From Hexactinellida sp. DTS-2022 (lineage: Eukaryota; Porifera; Hexactinellida), in contig JAPNXP010000001.1 in the NCBI GenBank assembly GCA_028753945.1, positions 5,384,501 to 5,448,500 on the forward strand: DNA of 64,000 nucleotides. Reading direction: 5' to 3'. Below, in pieces: positions 23,437 to 34,489 of the stretch (position 1 is the stretch's first letter; each line of letters starts with the position of its first letter). The notes beneath the pieces are model-generated. The model was given only the letters and a program-made list of their open reading frames with translations, was not told the DNA's origin and made no database searches. A program made the position numbers and the translations under genes.

Positions 23437-23599
23437 ATCTAAGTAACTAACTAACATAAGAGAGAATAGCAGCAGTTCGGCTACTTCATTACAGTTTCAT
23501 TTGCTCCCTTCAAACCAAGCCCCTTGTACTTGTTCGTTCCGCTTAATGAAATACACATAACTGTCTGTAGTACTCTGTACACCAAAAAGGACGTATCTT

Positions 23600-26500
23600 C
23601 TTACTCGTCGACCTCCTCACTGGATCGGTAGGAGTTGCCGAGGTAATCTAATTTGTCTTCTCTTGATCTGTACCTGATTCTGATATATTGTCATCCATAA
23701 TTCATTTCCATCTGAACGTTCCTCATTTCCCCTAGCAAGTGGGTATGTATCCCAATCCGAATAATTCCCAACTTATTGAGGTACATGCTTGTATTTATTC
23801 AGATGCACAACTTTACTGATTCCACTTTCATTATGTCTAAGTTGGACATTCACTCCCAATCTTGCTTTTACCGTCCAAGGGCAAACGAAAAGAGGTGACA
23901 ACGTATCTTTTTGAGGTTTATTTTATAATAAAACCAAATCACCTTCTTCTATATCGCTACTCTTGATACTAGTTAACCAATCCGAGAAAAGATTTGAGTT
24001 CGCGTAGTGAGGAAGGTGTAGTCCGTTCTCTAATTCGTTGAATCAACGAAGACATTGGACGATGCCCGTAGGCTGAAACAATATGTCCCACAAATTCTAC
24101 CTCAGTGGCAAATATACATTTATCCCTCCTAAGTTGCATTTTAGCCTATCTATATAATTCCAGTGTCTGACGTAAATGACTCAGATGTTCCTTGAAATTT
24201 TTTGAATATACTATTGTATCGTCCACGTATGCATCGCTTGATGGTGCGTCACGAAGTACTGAATCAATCGCTCTCTGATAAGTGGCCGGGGCATTAGTTA
24301 AGCCAAATGGCATAACAAGGACTTCGTACTGTCCCTGTGGGGTTACAAACGCCGATTTAGGAATATTATATCTTCGTCCCTAATTGGGATAGACCAATAC
24401 GCATAAGCCCCATCCAATTTGGAGAAAATAGTATTGCCATACTACTTATCTAGCATATCTCTGATATCTGGGAGAGGGTCTGCATCTTTGCGGGTAACAT
24501 CATCTAACCCTCTGTAATCCACCGCAAAACGCAGAGATCTATCCTTTTTCTCTACAAGAATGACTCTTGCTGGCCAAGGGGAACAGGATGGTCTGACAAT
24601 ACCATTGGTCAACATCTGATCAGCTGAATCGTTACTTCTTTCTCTGCACTTGGAGACATACGCATCCCTCTAACTTTGATTGGTAGCGCCGATCCAGTAT
24701 CAATTGCATGTTCCGATATCAGGGTAATTTTTGACGGGGCTTTCGAATTCACCTCCAACACATCACTAAAGGAGTCGAGGAGCTCGTTTAAAGCACGTTG
24801 TTCATCTTGTCGCATACCAAGTTGTAAATGCCAATCCACATTTCCTGAAGCCGTCTCCGATTCTGCCGATATTGCACATACGCATAGAGTTGCTGCTCTT
24901 GATAACACCTTTCCGCCACTGACCTTCGTTTGCATCGTAAGCCATTGGGCGCCTAGACGTACCCTATTTTCCTGACAATCAAATGTTGTAACTTCAAATC
25001 TTTTCAAGAAATCCCTGCCCAACCTAGAATTACGGTGTATTCCGGACTGACAATGATGCAAAACCTATGAGTAATAGCCATCGCCGATATCCACTTGGAC
25101 ATCCGCTGTTCCACACACTTCGACTGGATGAGACGAAAGACGTGACCAAAACTTGTTTCTCTCAAAAAGTGGATTTTATGGGTCTTGACAAATTGAGGTC
25201 CAGCACTGACGGTTGTGCTCCAGAGTCAAGCATCGCGAAGACGCGAACGTCCCCATAGAATCGAGCTTGACATCTATAAATACACTCTCAGATTTAAATT
25301 GATTCCCACTAGCCTTCCTTTTGACACGAAACTTTCTTAACGTAACAATCTGATCCGAAAGTACACGTTTCCCACATTTTTGGCAAAACACTTTAGAACA
25401 GTTGAATGATAAATGTCCTAGACCTAGAGTACCGAAAATCCAACACTCTTTAATCCCCTTACACGTGAGTCTGCAGTTGGCCTACCCGAATACATTCGTT
25501 AACTACCAGTACGACCCCAGTTCTTTGCAGTGTTGCTCGTTCCGTGCTTGTTACTAGTAATAAATACTTCTCCTTGTTCTTTTCTACCCTGGCCTAACTC
25601 TTCGATTACTCGTTCACCATGCACCAGTCTCTACAATCTTTGAATATGAGTCATTGGCCTTTTCGCTAGATTCTTGGATCAGTTTAACTGTGCCAAAGTT
25701 TCGGTTTCCCAAGTCAAGTGATATACCCTTGGCATTCAGTTCTTTCCGAATAAGGATGAGAAAATCTCGTGCTTTCTTAATATCCACCTCTTGGTGATCT
25801 GGTTCAGATATCCATGATTGGATCGGCCCTCTTATTGCCGACGGTAATTGATTAGTTAATATTAGACAGGCCATGTGGAGAGGGGCCTTAGCTTTCATAG
25901 CCGCTGACTTCAATTGATAAAATAAATCATCTACCTGTTGTCCTGGGGCCTTATTCACTAAACTTCTTAAACTTAGTTTGTGCTTAGTTTAAACTAAGTT
26001 TAAGCACAAACTAAGCACAAACTAAGTCTGAAACTAAGTCGGTATTCACGAAGCAAAACTAAGTTCAAACTAAGTCTAAACTTAGTTTGAACTTAGTTTG
26101 TGCTTAGTTTTGAGATATAACTTAGTTCTTGCTTAGTTTTATGTTGAAAAGTAAACAAAAAGTTAAGTCTACTTCTTACCAGACTTAACTGAATATTTCA
26201 CGATAATATACTTGTATTTTATAATTATTTAATTTATTTACGAATTATTTATCGTAACTTATCGTGGTTGTATCACTAATAGTGGTTGTATCACTGAGTT
26301 TAGTTTTGAGAAGTTAAGAAAACTTCGAAAAAAGTAGTAATTACTTAGTTTAGACTAAGTTTAAGTTTAAGTTTAAGCAAAAACTAAGTCAATACTTAGT
26401 TTAGACTAAGTTTAAGTTAAAGCAAAACTAAGTCAATACTTAGTTTAGACTAAGTTTAAGTTTAAGTTTAAGCAAAAACTAAGTTTTTGGATAAGTTTGA

Positions 26501-26940
26501 GAAGTTAAATAAACTTAGCATAAACTAAGTCGAGACTTAGTTTAGACTTAGTTTAAACTAAGTTTAAGTTTAAGTTTAAGTTTAAGAAATGTTAGTGAAT
26601 AAGGCCCCTGGTTGCCAATCAGAGCGACACCATTCAGCATTTCCTGTTGCGGATCTGAAGGTGGATCGATATTTTCAATCAGAATTTGGAAAGCTTCTTC
26701 TACTGACCTAGACTCTTCGACAACTTCCCTGACCAGTTGTCTCTCTGCTGGCCGACGACAAAGGAAGGATGGGAGCATTTATATTGTCTTGCATTTCTCA
26801 TTCTATTCCATAAGTGGAGTACCGCTGCCAAAATAGAGGCTGCCACTTTCTAATAAGCTCGCCTTCATGTAATGGTGGAATAGCTAGTCCGCTTATAGTA
26901 ATATTGGACTTGAGATCTCCCGTTGATGCCGTTGCCATAA
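23600..26940 (-). mobile_element. Decayed, internally deleted Gypsy-type LTR retroelement
   Basis: Read on the minus strand from right to left: gag-like open segments (26548-26778 and 25614-25958, separated by a MITE), a Cys-rich zinc-knuckle-like region near 25370-25460, a protease with the active-site DSGA at 25216-25227, an open segment 24609-25061 entering the reverse transcriptase, the catalytic YVDD at 24218-24229, and a thumb region to about 24010. Next comes sequence like the end of an integrase (GDLVLL, VHLNKYKHVPQ) at about 23770-23960. RNase H and the integrase core are missing, so the element has an internal deletion as well as frameshifts and stops. No matching LTR pair was found. 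Protein order is that of Ty3/Gypsy elements. Confidence 0.85.
25946..26607. mobile_element. Harbinger-type MITE inserted in gag, CTG target
   Basis: Ends GGGCCTTATTCACTAA and TTAGTGAATAAGGCCC are exact complements; CTG flanks both sides (25943-25945, 26608-26610). The interior is made of many copies of ACTTAGTTTAAACTAAG-like words. Three-base targets are typical of PIF/Harbinger elements. It splits the gag frame of the retroelement. Confidence 0.87.
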
Positions 26941-27039
26941 TACACACTGATAAGAAGGAAAACTAAACACTTATGTGATTAAACTACACGAAATTAAACT
27001 ACGGTCCCGAGCACTTCCTTATACCGGGAGTTGACTGTA

Positions 27040-28262
27040 CACATAAATTATCATTAACTAATTAGTATTAATTTGATCATATTAATACCATTTATTGACC
27101 CGGCGCTTATTTACGTTTTTTGCAAATTAACTGTATTATTCATGCAAAGAAATCCCTTGATATGCATTTATTTCCTTTATACCATTTTCTCTATGGACAC
27201 CGATCGATCGATCGTAATTTTGGCAGCCCAATAGAAATGTGTCCAGGGAAATGAGCCATTATCCAGGAAATTCTTGGGATGGGTCCATGGATTCGCCTGG
27301 CATTAGTTGACAGGTAAGTACATATGGTAATCCATTAGGGATATCATGTCGCAACTGAACTGACCGAGAATAGTAGCTCGACCAAATATTATACTGATTC
27401 GCTGCCTACTGATTACCAACTATTCGTTAAATACCATTCTGCTAAAATTTGTAGATGTACATTCCAACTTAACCAACAGGTTACTATCTAGGATTCTGTT
27501 CCAAGAGTTGGGACAATTTTGACATCTTTTTTTGAGTTATCAGTTAGCCTTTATTCTATATTGCTTTTATTTATCTATGCAATTTATTCACATTATATTG
27601 TCCATGCAGCTGGTAAAATTCCCGTTCATAACCTCAATTTTTGCCCACTAATCTTGCTTGAAACCTTTTTTCTCCGTATTACTCAATCCTGCGAGATGAT
27701 TAGCATCACGTAGAGTTTTAATTAAAATAATTATTTAATTATACTTATACGGTACCATATATATTGTCTAACACACCAACTTGTGTTTTGAAGAAATTTA
27801 CTCCTTACTTTGTTGATTATTATAGATTATGATTTTAAGATACCTGGTATTATTTATCTAACTACAGTGAAATAAAGAGTTGAGGATTACAAACACCGCA
27901 GATTATATGATTAACAAATTACCTTGTGTCAGTGGCGGCGGAAGCTAATAATAACTAGTTGGGCTAACCTGTGTAACTATGTCCACCTTCAAATAGGAAA
28001 ACGAAATATTTGGGCGATATATATACTCTATGACTATAACTCTATGAGTATTGTAAATCTTACGATTGGCCACAAAATCACAATTAGTATTCGAAATAAA
28101 TATTTGCTACTTTAAGTATATCTATGTATTTAGTATTTACCATTGTTTAAATAATAAATATTCCAAAATCATAGCGAGGAGTCGAGGACTGACATTTCTT
28201 TGTCATATTATAGTTTTATGGTGAATGAAGTGATACTATTACAAAATTTCAATATTCAATTA
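27040..28262. other. Intergenic stretch, mostly without features
   Basis: A fragment at about 27225-27300 (gtgtccagggaaatgagcc) matches the interior of the MITEs at 17367 and 36121. The rest is AT-rich. Short open frames at 27519 and 27924 have no recognisable product. The missing last exon of the kinase gene could be here but was not recognised. Confidence 0.5.
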
Positions 28263-28642
28263 GGCCACTGTTAATGACAATATTGTTTCAGCTCCACACG
28301 AAGTCTATCAGAGGATGCGGGCGTCGGCATCTCATTATCATTATCTCATTATTTGATGACGACATAGTTAATAATTATCTGAGCAAATATTCTAATTTGT
28401 GAGTGCTTATTGATAAAATATGCAATCGTTGGGTAATAATGTTTGTTATAGGTTTTTATTTTGTTACTAGCTAATTATGGCTATTTTAGAGTGTGTCCTA
28501 CAATAAAATTGGTAACGAACAGTGCCCTTACTTGAAATGTAGGTGTAATAGTGGAAATAATGACAATAATGACAATATTCGTGCGGGAGTGAAATCTGAC
28601 GCGGGCAGTGGAGCTGAAACAAGATTCCAACAAACAGTGGCC
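28263..28642. mobile_element. Harbinger-type MITE, 380 bp, TTA target
   Basis: Ends GGCCACTGTT and AACAGTGGCC, with subterminal gtttcagctccac and gtggagctgaaac; TTA on both sides. A second copy is at 33938-34489. Confidence 0.87.
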
Positions 28643-28796
28643 TTAATTTCTCAGATCATTCAAATAAATAACAAATCGTCAAATTAATTCAAAAAACAAC
28701 ATAAAATAATTTGAATCAATTTTCAAGTAATTTCCAAATATCTAAGTCATTTTCCAAATAAATAAAGTACGTATTGAGAAAAAACATCAACAAATA

Positions 28797-28942
28797 CAGT
28801 CTCTTCTCTCTAATTGTCCACTTCTCTAATAGTCCACTTTTCTAATAGTCCAAATTAACTATTTATATATCTGTAATAGTCCATATTCTCTAATAGTCCA
28901 CTTTGGGCTAATTACCCACTGGTGGACTATTAGAGAAACAGT
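28797..28942. repeat. MITE with ctctaatagtcca arms
   Basis: The left arm is five copies of tctaatagtcca-like words and the right end is ggtggactattagagaaaca in reverse. The terminal bases do not pair exactly, so the class is uncertain. Confidence 0.6.
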
Positions 28943-28949
28943 GTGTAAT

Positions 28950-29500
28950 CAGCAGGGTTGCCGTGGGAAGGGAATTTTCATTCCCATTCCCATCCCATTC
29001 CCACAGAGTTTCCGTAGGAATTCCCATGGGAATTCCCACGGATTTTCCCATGGGAATTCCCATGTGGGAATCCTATGTGGTTTTCACATGGCAAATCCCC
29101 CGTCGAAATCCTACGAGAATTCCAAATCCTATTGGATACTTTATATGATCTACTTTTGATTTTGATGGCTTCACAAATGACGGGAAACCTGTGGGAATTC
29201 CCATGTGAATCCATAAGGAATTTCAAGATTCCCATATGGGAATTTCCATGGGAAAACCTGTGGGAATTCCCATAGGATAAATACGATTCCCATTCCCATC
29301 CCATTCCCATGGGAATTCCCATTCCCATAGGAATTCCCATTCCCACGGCAACCCTGGTAATCAGAGGCGTAGCTAGGCCTGCATGAAGGTGCGGCACTGG
29401 TAGATTATGGTTGCGGCATTTCCGCACTATAGTATTATACTAATGGGAATTTTTAGGGTGCGGCCTGTGCCCCAAGTGCCGCACCCTGGCTACGCCTCTG
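28950..29500. mobile_element. hAT-type MITE split by a second hAT MITE
   Basis: Ends CAGAGGCGTAGC (its first three bases, CAG, lie left of the inner element) and GCTACGCCTCTG; the target duplication TGTGTAAT is at 28942-28949 and 29501-29508. The inner element at 28953-29356 landed three bases inside the left end. Confidence 0.88.
28953..29356. mobile_element. Inner hAT-type MITE, 404 bp, perfect 8-bp TSD
   Basis: Ends CAGGGTTGCCGTGGGAA and TTCCCACGGCAACCCTG are exact complements; target duplication GTAATCAG at 28945-28952 and 29357-29364. The interior is variants of CCCATGGGAATTCC. Confidence 0.94.
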
Positions 29501-29595
29501 TGTGTAATACAAAATTGAATATCAAGTGGCTGGTGACACTCACTAACGCAGATAGTTACTGAAATGTCCTTTACTAATATTATTTAAGCAAATAA

Positions 29596-29762
29596 CTTAT
29601 ATAGAGCTCAAGCTCTAGTAGAGTTCAGTTTTTCAGTATGTGTATTCAGGCACTGAGAAAGGTCAGTTTTCCCATGGTTTGAAATTGACCTTTAGAAAGT
29701 ACACCTGGTGTTTTAGTAATGGGAAAAAATCTGAACTCTACTAGAGCTCAGCTCTATATAAG
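29596..29762. repeat. Fold-back repeat
   Basis: Arms cttatatagagctcaagctc and gagctcagctctatataag with tctagtagagttcag inside them; loop of about 80 bp. No target duplication was identified. Confidence 0.8.
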
Positions 29763-29880
29763 CATTCTCTTATTCAAATTAGTATAATGTATATGAGGGG
29801 GAAAGTAGGGGGCTATAGCCCCCCTAGCCCCCCTGCCCCCCTGCTTCTGCCTCCCTTGCCTTGTGTCCTGAGCACTAGTA

Positions 29881-30380
29881 CAGTGCAACCTCTATAAGTG
29901 GGGTCTCTATAAATGGGGAACCTCCATAAGTGGGGAATTTTTTTACCATATTCGTATATATCCATACAAATGAACCTCTATAAGCGGGGAAGTGGGGAAT
30001 GGGGGACCATAAATTTCAAGGAGTTTTTATCTCCATACAAAACAACCTCCATAAATGGGGGGAATGGACAAATCCTAACATGATTCTTATAAAATAATAC
30101 AATATTTCCAATAAATCGATTCAAAAGTTCTACAGAAAAAATATTTTCGATTGATCTACTCTGATGTTTTTAGAAGAAATCACCTAGTGTAGATCAGCAG
30201 TTAACTAAATTGTCATAATATACAAATAAGAACTACAACGTGCATTAATGTGTGTGTTATATGAATATTTTGTATAATATAGCATATATAATGTTTTTCC
30301 AATTGAATTTTATAACCGGGGAATGGGGGGCAATTGAAATTTTCCCCGTCCCAGCTCCCCCACTTATAGAGGTTCCACTG
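29881..30380. mobile_element. pogo/Tigger-type MITE, 500 bp, upstream of PIWI
   Basis: Starts CAGTGCAACCTCTATAAG and ends cttatagaggttccactg with TA on both sides; interior copies of aacctccataagtgggg. It ends 143 bp before the PIWI start codon. Confidence 0.9.
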
Positions 30381-30523
30381 TACATGAATTACTGCTATTA
30401 CTAGATCGTCCAAGGTTGCTATTCTAATTAGCCCACACTAGTATATATACTATATATAGTATTGGTGCGTAACTTCAACTATTTGTATAGTCATTATATA
30501 TTCCTGACTAGTAGCATTTATTT

Positions 30524-33202
30524 ATGACTTCTAACGATGACAGTGCCCCGTCACGCGGTCGGGCCCGTGGTCGTGCCCGTGGGGTTCCCCCCCAATCTGC
30601 CCCCCGTCCCCCGGACGCTCCCCCAGCCGGGCCAGCGCCCCCTCAAGGCGGAATTTCCCAGCCCCCGACTCCATCCCCGGCCCCGGCCCCGCCCGCAGCT
30701 CAGCAGGAAGCCGAGCCGACCATTGGGAAGATTAGGGGGCGGGGAGGGACCTCTGTCGACCCTGCACAGGGCGGCGCTTCAGGATCCGGATCCGGATCCG
30801 GGTCTGGGGGAGGAGGCACCCCCCTCTCACAGATGGGAAGCATGGCCATAACCGAGCCCGCGCCAGGCGCCTCCAGGGGCCCCTCCCCCAGACTGATGCG
30901 GGACGACATACACACGCGTCCCGAGGGGCTCGACAAGCGCGGGAATTCCGGTACCGTGGTGAAGGTCTGCAGCAACTTCTTCGAGTTGACAAAGAAGCCC
31001 ACCTGCAGCATCTACCAGTACGCTGTTAGCTACAATCCCGAGATAGACAACAAGAGAGCCCGCGCTGCTCTTCTCTACGTGCACTCTGACGTCATAGGAA
31101 ACATGCGGATATTCGACGGCATGACTCTGTACAGCCCCGTTCTGATGGAGGGAGAGACCTCTCTGATCTCGAAGCGGAAGAGTGACGATGAGGAAATAAA
31201 AATTACCGTCAAGTTCACGAATAATCTCCAAATCAACAGCCCCGCCTCTCTGCAGCTTTACAACACTATATTCCGGAAACTGTTGAGTAACATCGGCATG
31301 AAGCAGATCGGTCGTTACTACTACCACTGCAAGCGACCTGTCCGTATCGAGAAGCACAAGATAGAGATATGGCCCGGCTTCATAACGTCCATCCTTAACT
31401 ACGAATCCCGCGTGATGCTGTGTGCCGATGTGTCCCATAAGCTGCTGCGTACGGACACTGTGCTGGACTACCTGTACCAGCTCTATGACGAGAGCAGGGG
31501 AGATTTTCATGAGAATGCAACTAAGAAATTGGTCGGCGAGATTGTGCTCACCCGCTACAACAACAAGACTTATCGCATTGACGATATCGAATGGGACAAG
31601 AACCCAACTGATACCTTCGAGACCCGAGATGGGCCCATCAGCTATGTGAACTATTATCAAAAGAGCTACGAGAGGAAGCTAGAAGACATGCAACAGCCGC
31701 TGCTGGTCTCGCGTCCAAAGAAGAAGGACCAGCGGAGGGGACAGGAGGGCCCCATCTACCTCATCCCAGAGCTCTGCACCCGCACGGGGCTCTCGGAGGA
31801 GACCCGCGAGGACTTCTACGTTATGCGGGACATCGCGGAGCACACCCGTATAAAGCCGGAGCAACGGGGGGTGCAGCTGAAGAACTTTATGGGAGAGATT
31901 ACCAACAACGCAGACTGCCAGGAAATAATGAATGCCTGGGGCCTTCGCTTCACTGAGAATATTCTCTCCTTCGATGCCCGAGTGATGCCCCCGGAGAAGA
32001 TATTCCAGCGCAGCGGCGGCTTCCAGTACAAGCCCTCTGACGCAGACTGGTCCCGCGAGATGAAGGGACACCAACTGATAAGCACTGTTCCCCTCAAGAA
32101 GTTCTTGTTGCTGTTCTCCCGCAGGGACTCGGCCAAGGCCCAGGACTTCTTTAACTGCCTCGCAAAGGTCGGGCCGCCCATGGGAATGCCGATATCCGAC
32201 CCTATCGTGTGCGAGCTGGCAGACGACCGCACGGACACATTCCTGCGCACCATCAAAGACAACCTTTCAGAAGATCTCCAGATGGTCATTTGTCTGCTTC
32301 CGAACAACCGCAAAGACCGCTATGACGCGATTAAGAAGCTGTGCTGTGTGGAGCACCCCGTGCCCAGCCAGGTTATCCTGGGCCGCACCCTCAGCAAGAA
32401 GCAGACCCTCTTCAGTGTCTGCACCAAGATTGCTATGCAGCTGAACTGTAAAATGGGCGGGGAACTGTGGGCGCTAGAGATTCCGCTGAAGCGCTTGATG
32501 GTTCTGGGAATCGACTGCTATCACGACTCCGCCCAGAAAGGGAGGTCTGTTGCCGCATTCATTTCTACGACCAACGATAGCCTGACGAGGTTCCACTCCC
32601 GCGTGGCCTTCCAGCACACGGGTCAGGAGCTGCTCGACGCCATCAAGATCTGCATGAACTCCGCACTCAGGAACTACCATAAACTCAACGGATACCTCCC
32701 CGAGAGGATTATCCTCTACCGAGACGGGGTGGGAGACGGACAGCTGAGCATCGTGAAGGAGCACGAGATCCCTCAGTTCATCGAGTGTTTCGAATCATTC
32801 GAAAACTACAATCCTAAGTTCGCAGTTGTTGTTGTGAAGAAGAGGATCAATACGAGGATATTTTTAGAACAAGATGGCACTCTCAACAACCCTCCCCCGG
32901 GCACCCTCATCGACACAGAGGTCACAAAGCCTGAGTGGTACGACTTCTTCCTAGTTGCGCAATCGGTCCGCCAGGGTACAGTCACCCCTACGCACTACAA
33001 CGTGCTGCATGACACCAGTGGACTACGCCCTGACCATCTGCAGCGTTTGACTTACAAACTCTGTCATCTGTACTACAACTGGCAGGGCACTGTTCGTGTC
33101 CCCTCCCCCTGTCAGTATGCTCATAAGTTAGCGTTCCTCGTCGGCCAGAGCATCCACAAGGAACCTTCTCTTGAACTATCTAATAGGTTGTTTTTCCTGT
33201 AA
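30524..33202 (+). CDS. piwi: PIWI-family Argonaute, single exon
   Basis: 892 residues, uninterrupted, ending in the family signature RLFFL. PIWI proteins bind piRNAs and silence transposons in germline and stem cells, by slicing RNA or directing chromatin changes. Residues 1-120 are disordered, Pro/Gly-rich, with RGRARGRARG (11-20) and RGRGG (71-75), the kind of Arg-Gly motifs that are methylated and bound by Tudor proteins. The PAZ domain is around 300-400. The MID 5'-phosphate pocket includes Tyr600, Lys604 and Gln616. The PIWI domain keeps the slicer tetrad Asp664, Glu702, Asp734 and His867, with spacing like silkworm Siwi, so slicing should be possible. Coding DNA is much richer in GC than its flanks. 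The lack of introns is unusual, since animal PIWI genes normally have many; a retrocopy that remained functional is one explanation. AATAAA at 33385 is a plausible polyadenylation signal. Confidence 0.97.
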   Translation: MTSNDDSAPSRGRARGRARGVPPQSAPRPPDAPPAGPAPPQGGISQPPTPSPAPAPPAAQQEAEPTIGKIRGRGGTSVDPAQGGASGSGSGSGSGGGGTPLSQMGSMAITEPAPGASRGPSPRLMRDDIHTRPEGLDKRGNSGTVVKVCSNFFELTKKPTCSIYQYAVSYNPEIDNKRARAALLYVHSDVIGNMRIFDGMTLYSPVLMEGETSLISKRKSDDEEIKITVKFTNNLQINSPASLQLYNTIFRKLLSNIGMKQIGRYYYHCKRPVRIEKHKIEIWPGFITSILNYESRVMLCADVSHKLLRTDTVLDYLYQLYDESRGDFHENATKKLVGEIVLTRYNNKTYRIDDIEWDKNPTDTFETRDGPISYVNYYQKSYERKLEDMQQPLLVSRPKKKDQRRGQEGPIYLIPELCTRTGLSEETREDFYVMRDIAEHTRIKPEQRGVQLKNFMGEITNNADCQEIMNAWGLRFTENILSFDARVMPPEKIFQRSGGFQYKPSDADWSREMKGHQLISTVPLKKFLLLFSRRDSAKAQDFFNCLAKVGPPMGMPISDPIVCELADDRTDTFLRTIKDNLSEDLQMVICLLPNNRKDRYDAIKKLCCVEHPVPSQVILGRTLSKKQTLFSVCTKIAMQLNCKMGGELWALEIPLKRLMVLGIDCYHDSAQKGRSVAAFISTTNDSLTRFHSRVAFQHTGQELLDAIKICMNSALRNYHKLNGYLPERIILYRDGVGDGQLSIVKEHEIPQFIECFESFENYNPKFAVVVVKKRINTRIFLEQDGTLNNPPPGTLIDTEVTKPEWYDFFLVAQSVRQGTVTPTHYNVLHDTSGLRPDHLQRLTYKLCHLYYNWQGTVRVPSPCQYAHKLAFLVGQSIHKEPSLELSNRLFFL

Positions 33203-33937
33203 GAGAAGTTAGTTTCTCACTCTTCACGTTGATTGGTAGTTACAGTCTCTTTCATCAAATTACATTCGCCACTTGAACTTACTTTATTGTATTATTCATT
33301 ATTTCTATATTATTTCATATTTTTAGATTGCGGCATTGCTTATTACTAGCCGTGAATGCGTTGTGCATTGCATTTGTTATTGGTAATAAATATAATATAG
33401 GAGTATATACTACATACTATTCCTGTTCTTACAACTTTATTGTCCAGTGTTTTTACTAAATTATCTTTAATAATTAAATTATCTTTATTTTATCTCAATA
33501 TTATTCATACTAGATATTTAATGTATGAAATATAATCCATGGTCCACTCAAAACTATTTTGAGAATGACGTAGTAACTTTGCGAGGAGCGTGAGTTTTGG
33601 TAAAAATCAGGTTGTAAACTTCCAGTCTCCACATTAAATTCGGAACATACAAACAAAACGTAACATTATACAACATTGTGTTTTAATTTATAGGAATAAA
33701 TCGAGTTGCTTCAATTATAATTTTGTAATTTTTAATAACTCATCTAGGTCTTACAGTCAATACAACAGATCCATCAAGACCATCATATAAGCAAGGTTTT
33801 GACTCCAAGATACAACTGATGATTTATCCAAGCAGTCATCTTGTTTATTTTATGTTTTGCCATGTATATTTTGACATAGTAATTCAATGTATATTTTACT
33901 TACCACAATTTATGTAGTTATTAGATAGTATTTTAAA
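33203..33937. other. PIWI 3' region and intergenic DNA
   Basis: AT-rich. AATAAA at 33385-33390, about 185 bp after the PIWI stop, is the likely polyadenylation signal. No poly-A tract or target duplication marking a retrocopy was seen. Confidence 0.55.
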
Positions 33938-34489
33938 GCCAGTGTTAATGATAATATTGTTTCAGCACCACACGAAGTCCATCTGATGCGGGCGGGCGGC
34001 ATCTCATTATCATTATTCATTATTTGATGACGACATAGTTAATAATTATCTGAGCAAATATTCTAATTTATGAGAGCTTATTGATAAATAAAAAATGCAA
34101 TCGTTAGGTAATAATGCTTATAATACAGGGGTTTTTTTAATTAAGGCCGATCTTGGTGTAAATTTTGCACCAAAAATTTTTTTAGTTACACCACGATTCG
34201 GATCGGCCGCGGCCGCTGCAGTGTTGAGTTACACCAAGGTCTCAACCTTAAAAAAAGCCTGTTATAATACTTTCTGATTTTGTTAATAGCTCAAATTATG
34301 GTTACTTTAGAGTGTGTTAACAGTTAATCCTACCACAAAATTGGCACGAACAGTGGCCTTACTTTGAAATGTAGGTGGAATAATGAGAATAATGGAAATA
34401 AATAAATTTCAAATAATGACAATATTCGTGCGGGAGTGATATCTGACGCGGGCGGTGGAGCTGAAACAAGATTCCAACTAACAGTGGCC
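33938..34489. mobile_element. Harbinger-type MITE, second copy, with nested hAT MITE
   Basis: Closely similar over its length to 28263-28642 (gtttcagcaccacacgaag, gacgacatagttaataatta) and ends gtggagctgaaac ... cagtggcc before TAA. Length is increased by the insertion at 34126-34261. Confidence 0.87.
34126..34261. mobile_element. Nested hAT-type MITE, 136 bp, perfect 8-bp TSD
   Basis: Ends CAGGGGTTTTTTTAA and TTAAAAAAAGCCTG; target duplication TTATAATA at 34118-34125 and 34262-34269. Interior arms cttggtgtaa / ttacaccaag. The older copy at 28263 lacks it. Confidence 0.9.

Larger units (their letters stand above)
22611..27037. repeat. Two ends of one pogo/Tigger-type MITE split by later insertions
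   Basis: The left part (22611-22830) starts with tcaactcccgttataacg and the right end (about 27003-27037) is ccgggagttgactg before TA, both in the orientation expected for one element. Everything between, including the retroelement at 23600-26940, would then be later insertion. Confidence 0.55.

Noticed and set aside
28963-29427. Frames with repeated MGIPMG or GNSHG words on both strands
   Set aside because: They come from CCCATGGGAATTCC repeats of the hAT MITE at 28953-29356.
30537-32764. Several frames of 75-277 codons overlapping the PIWI gene
   Set aside because: They lie in other frames of GC-rich coding DNA and have no recognisable product.
34095-34277. 60-codon open frame
   Set aside because: It crosses the borders of the nested hAT MITE at 34126-34261, so it cannot be an ancestral gene.
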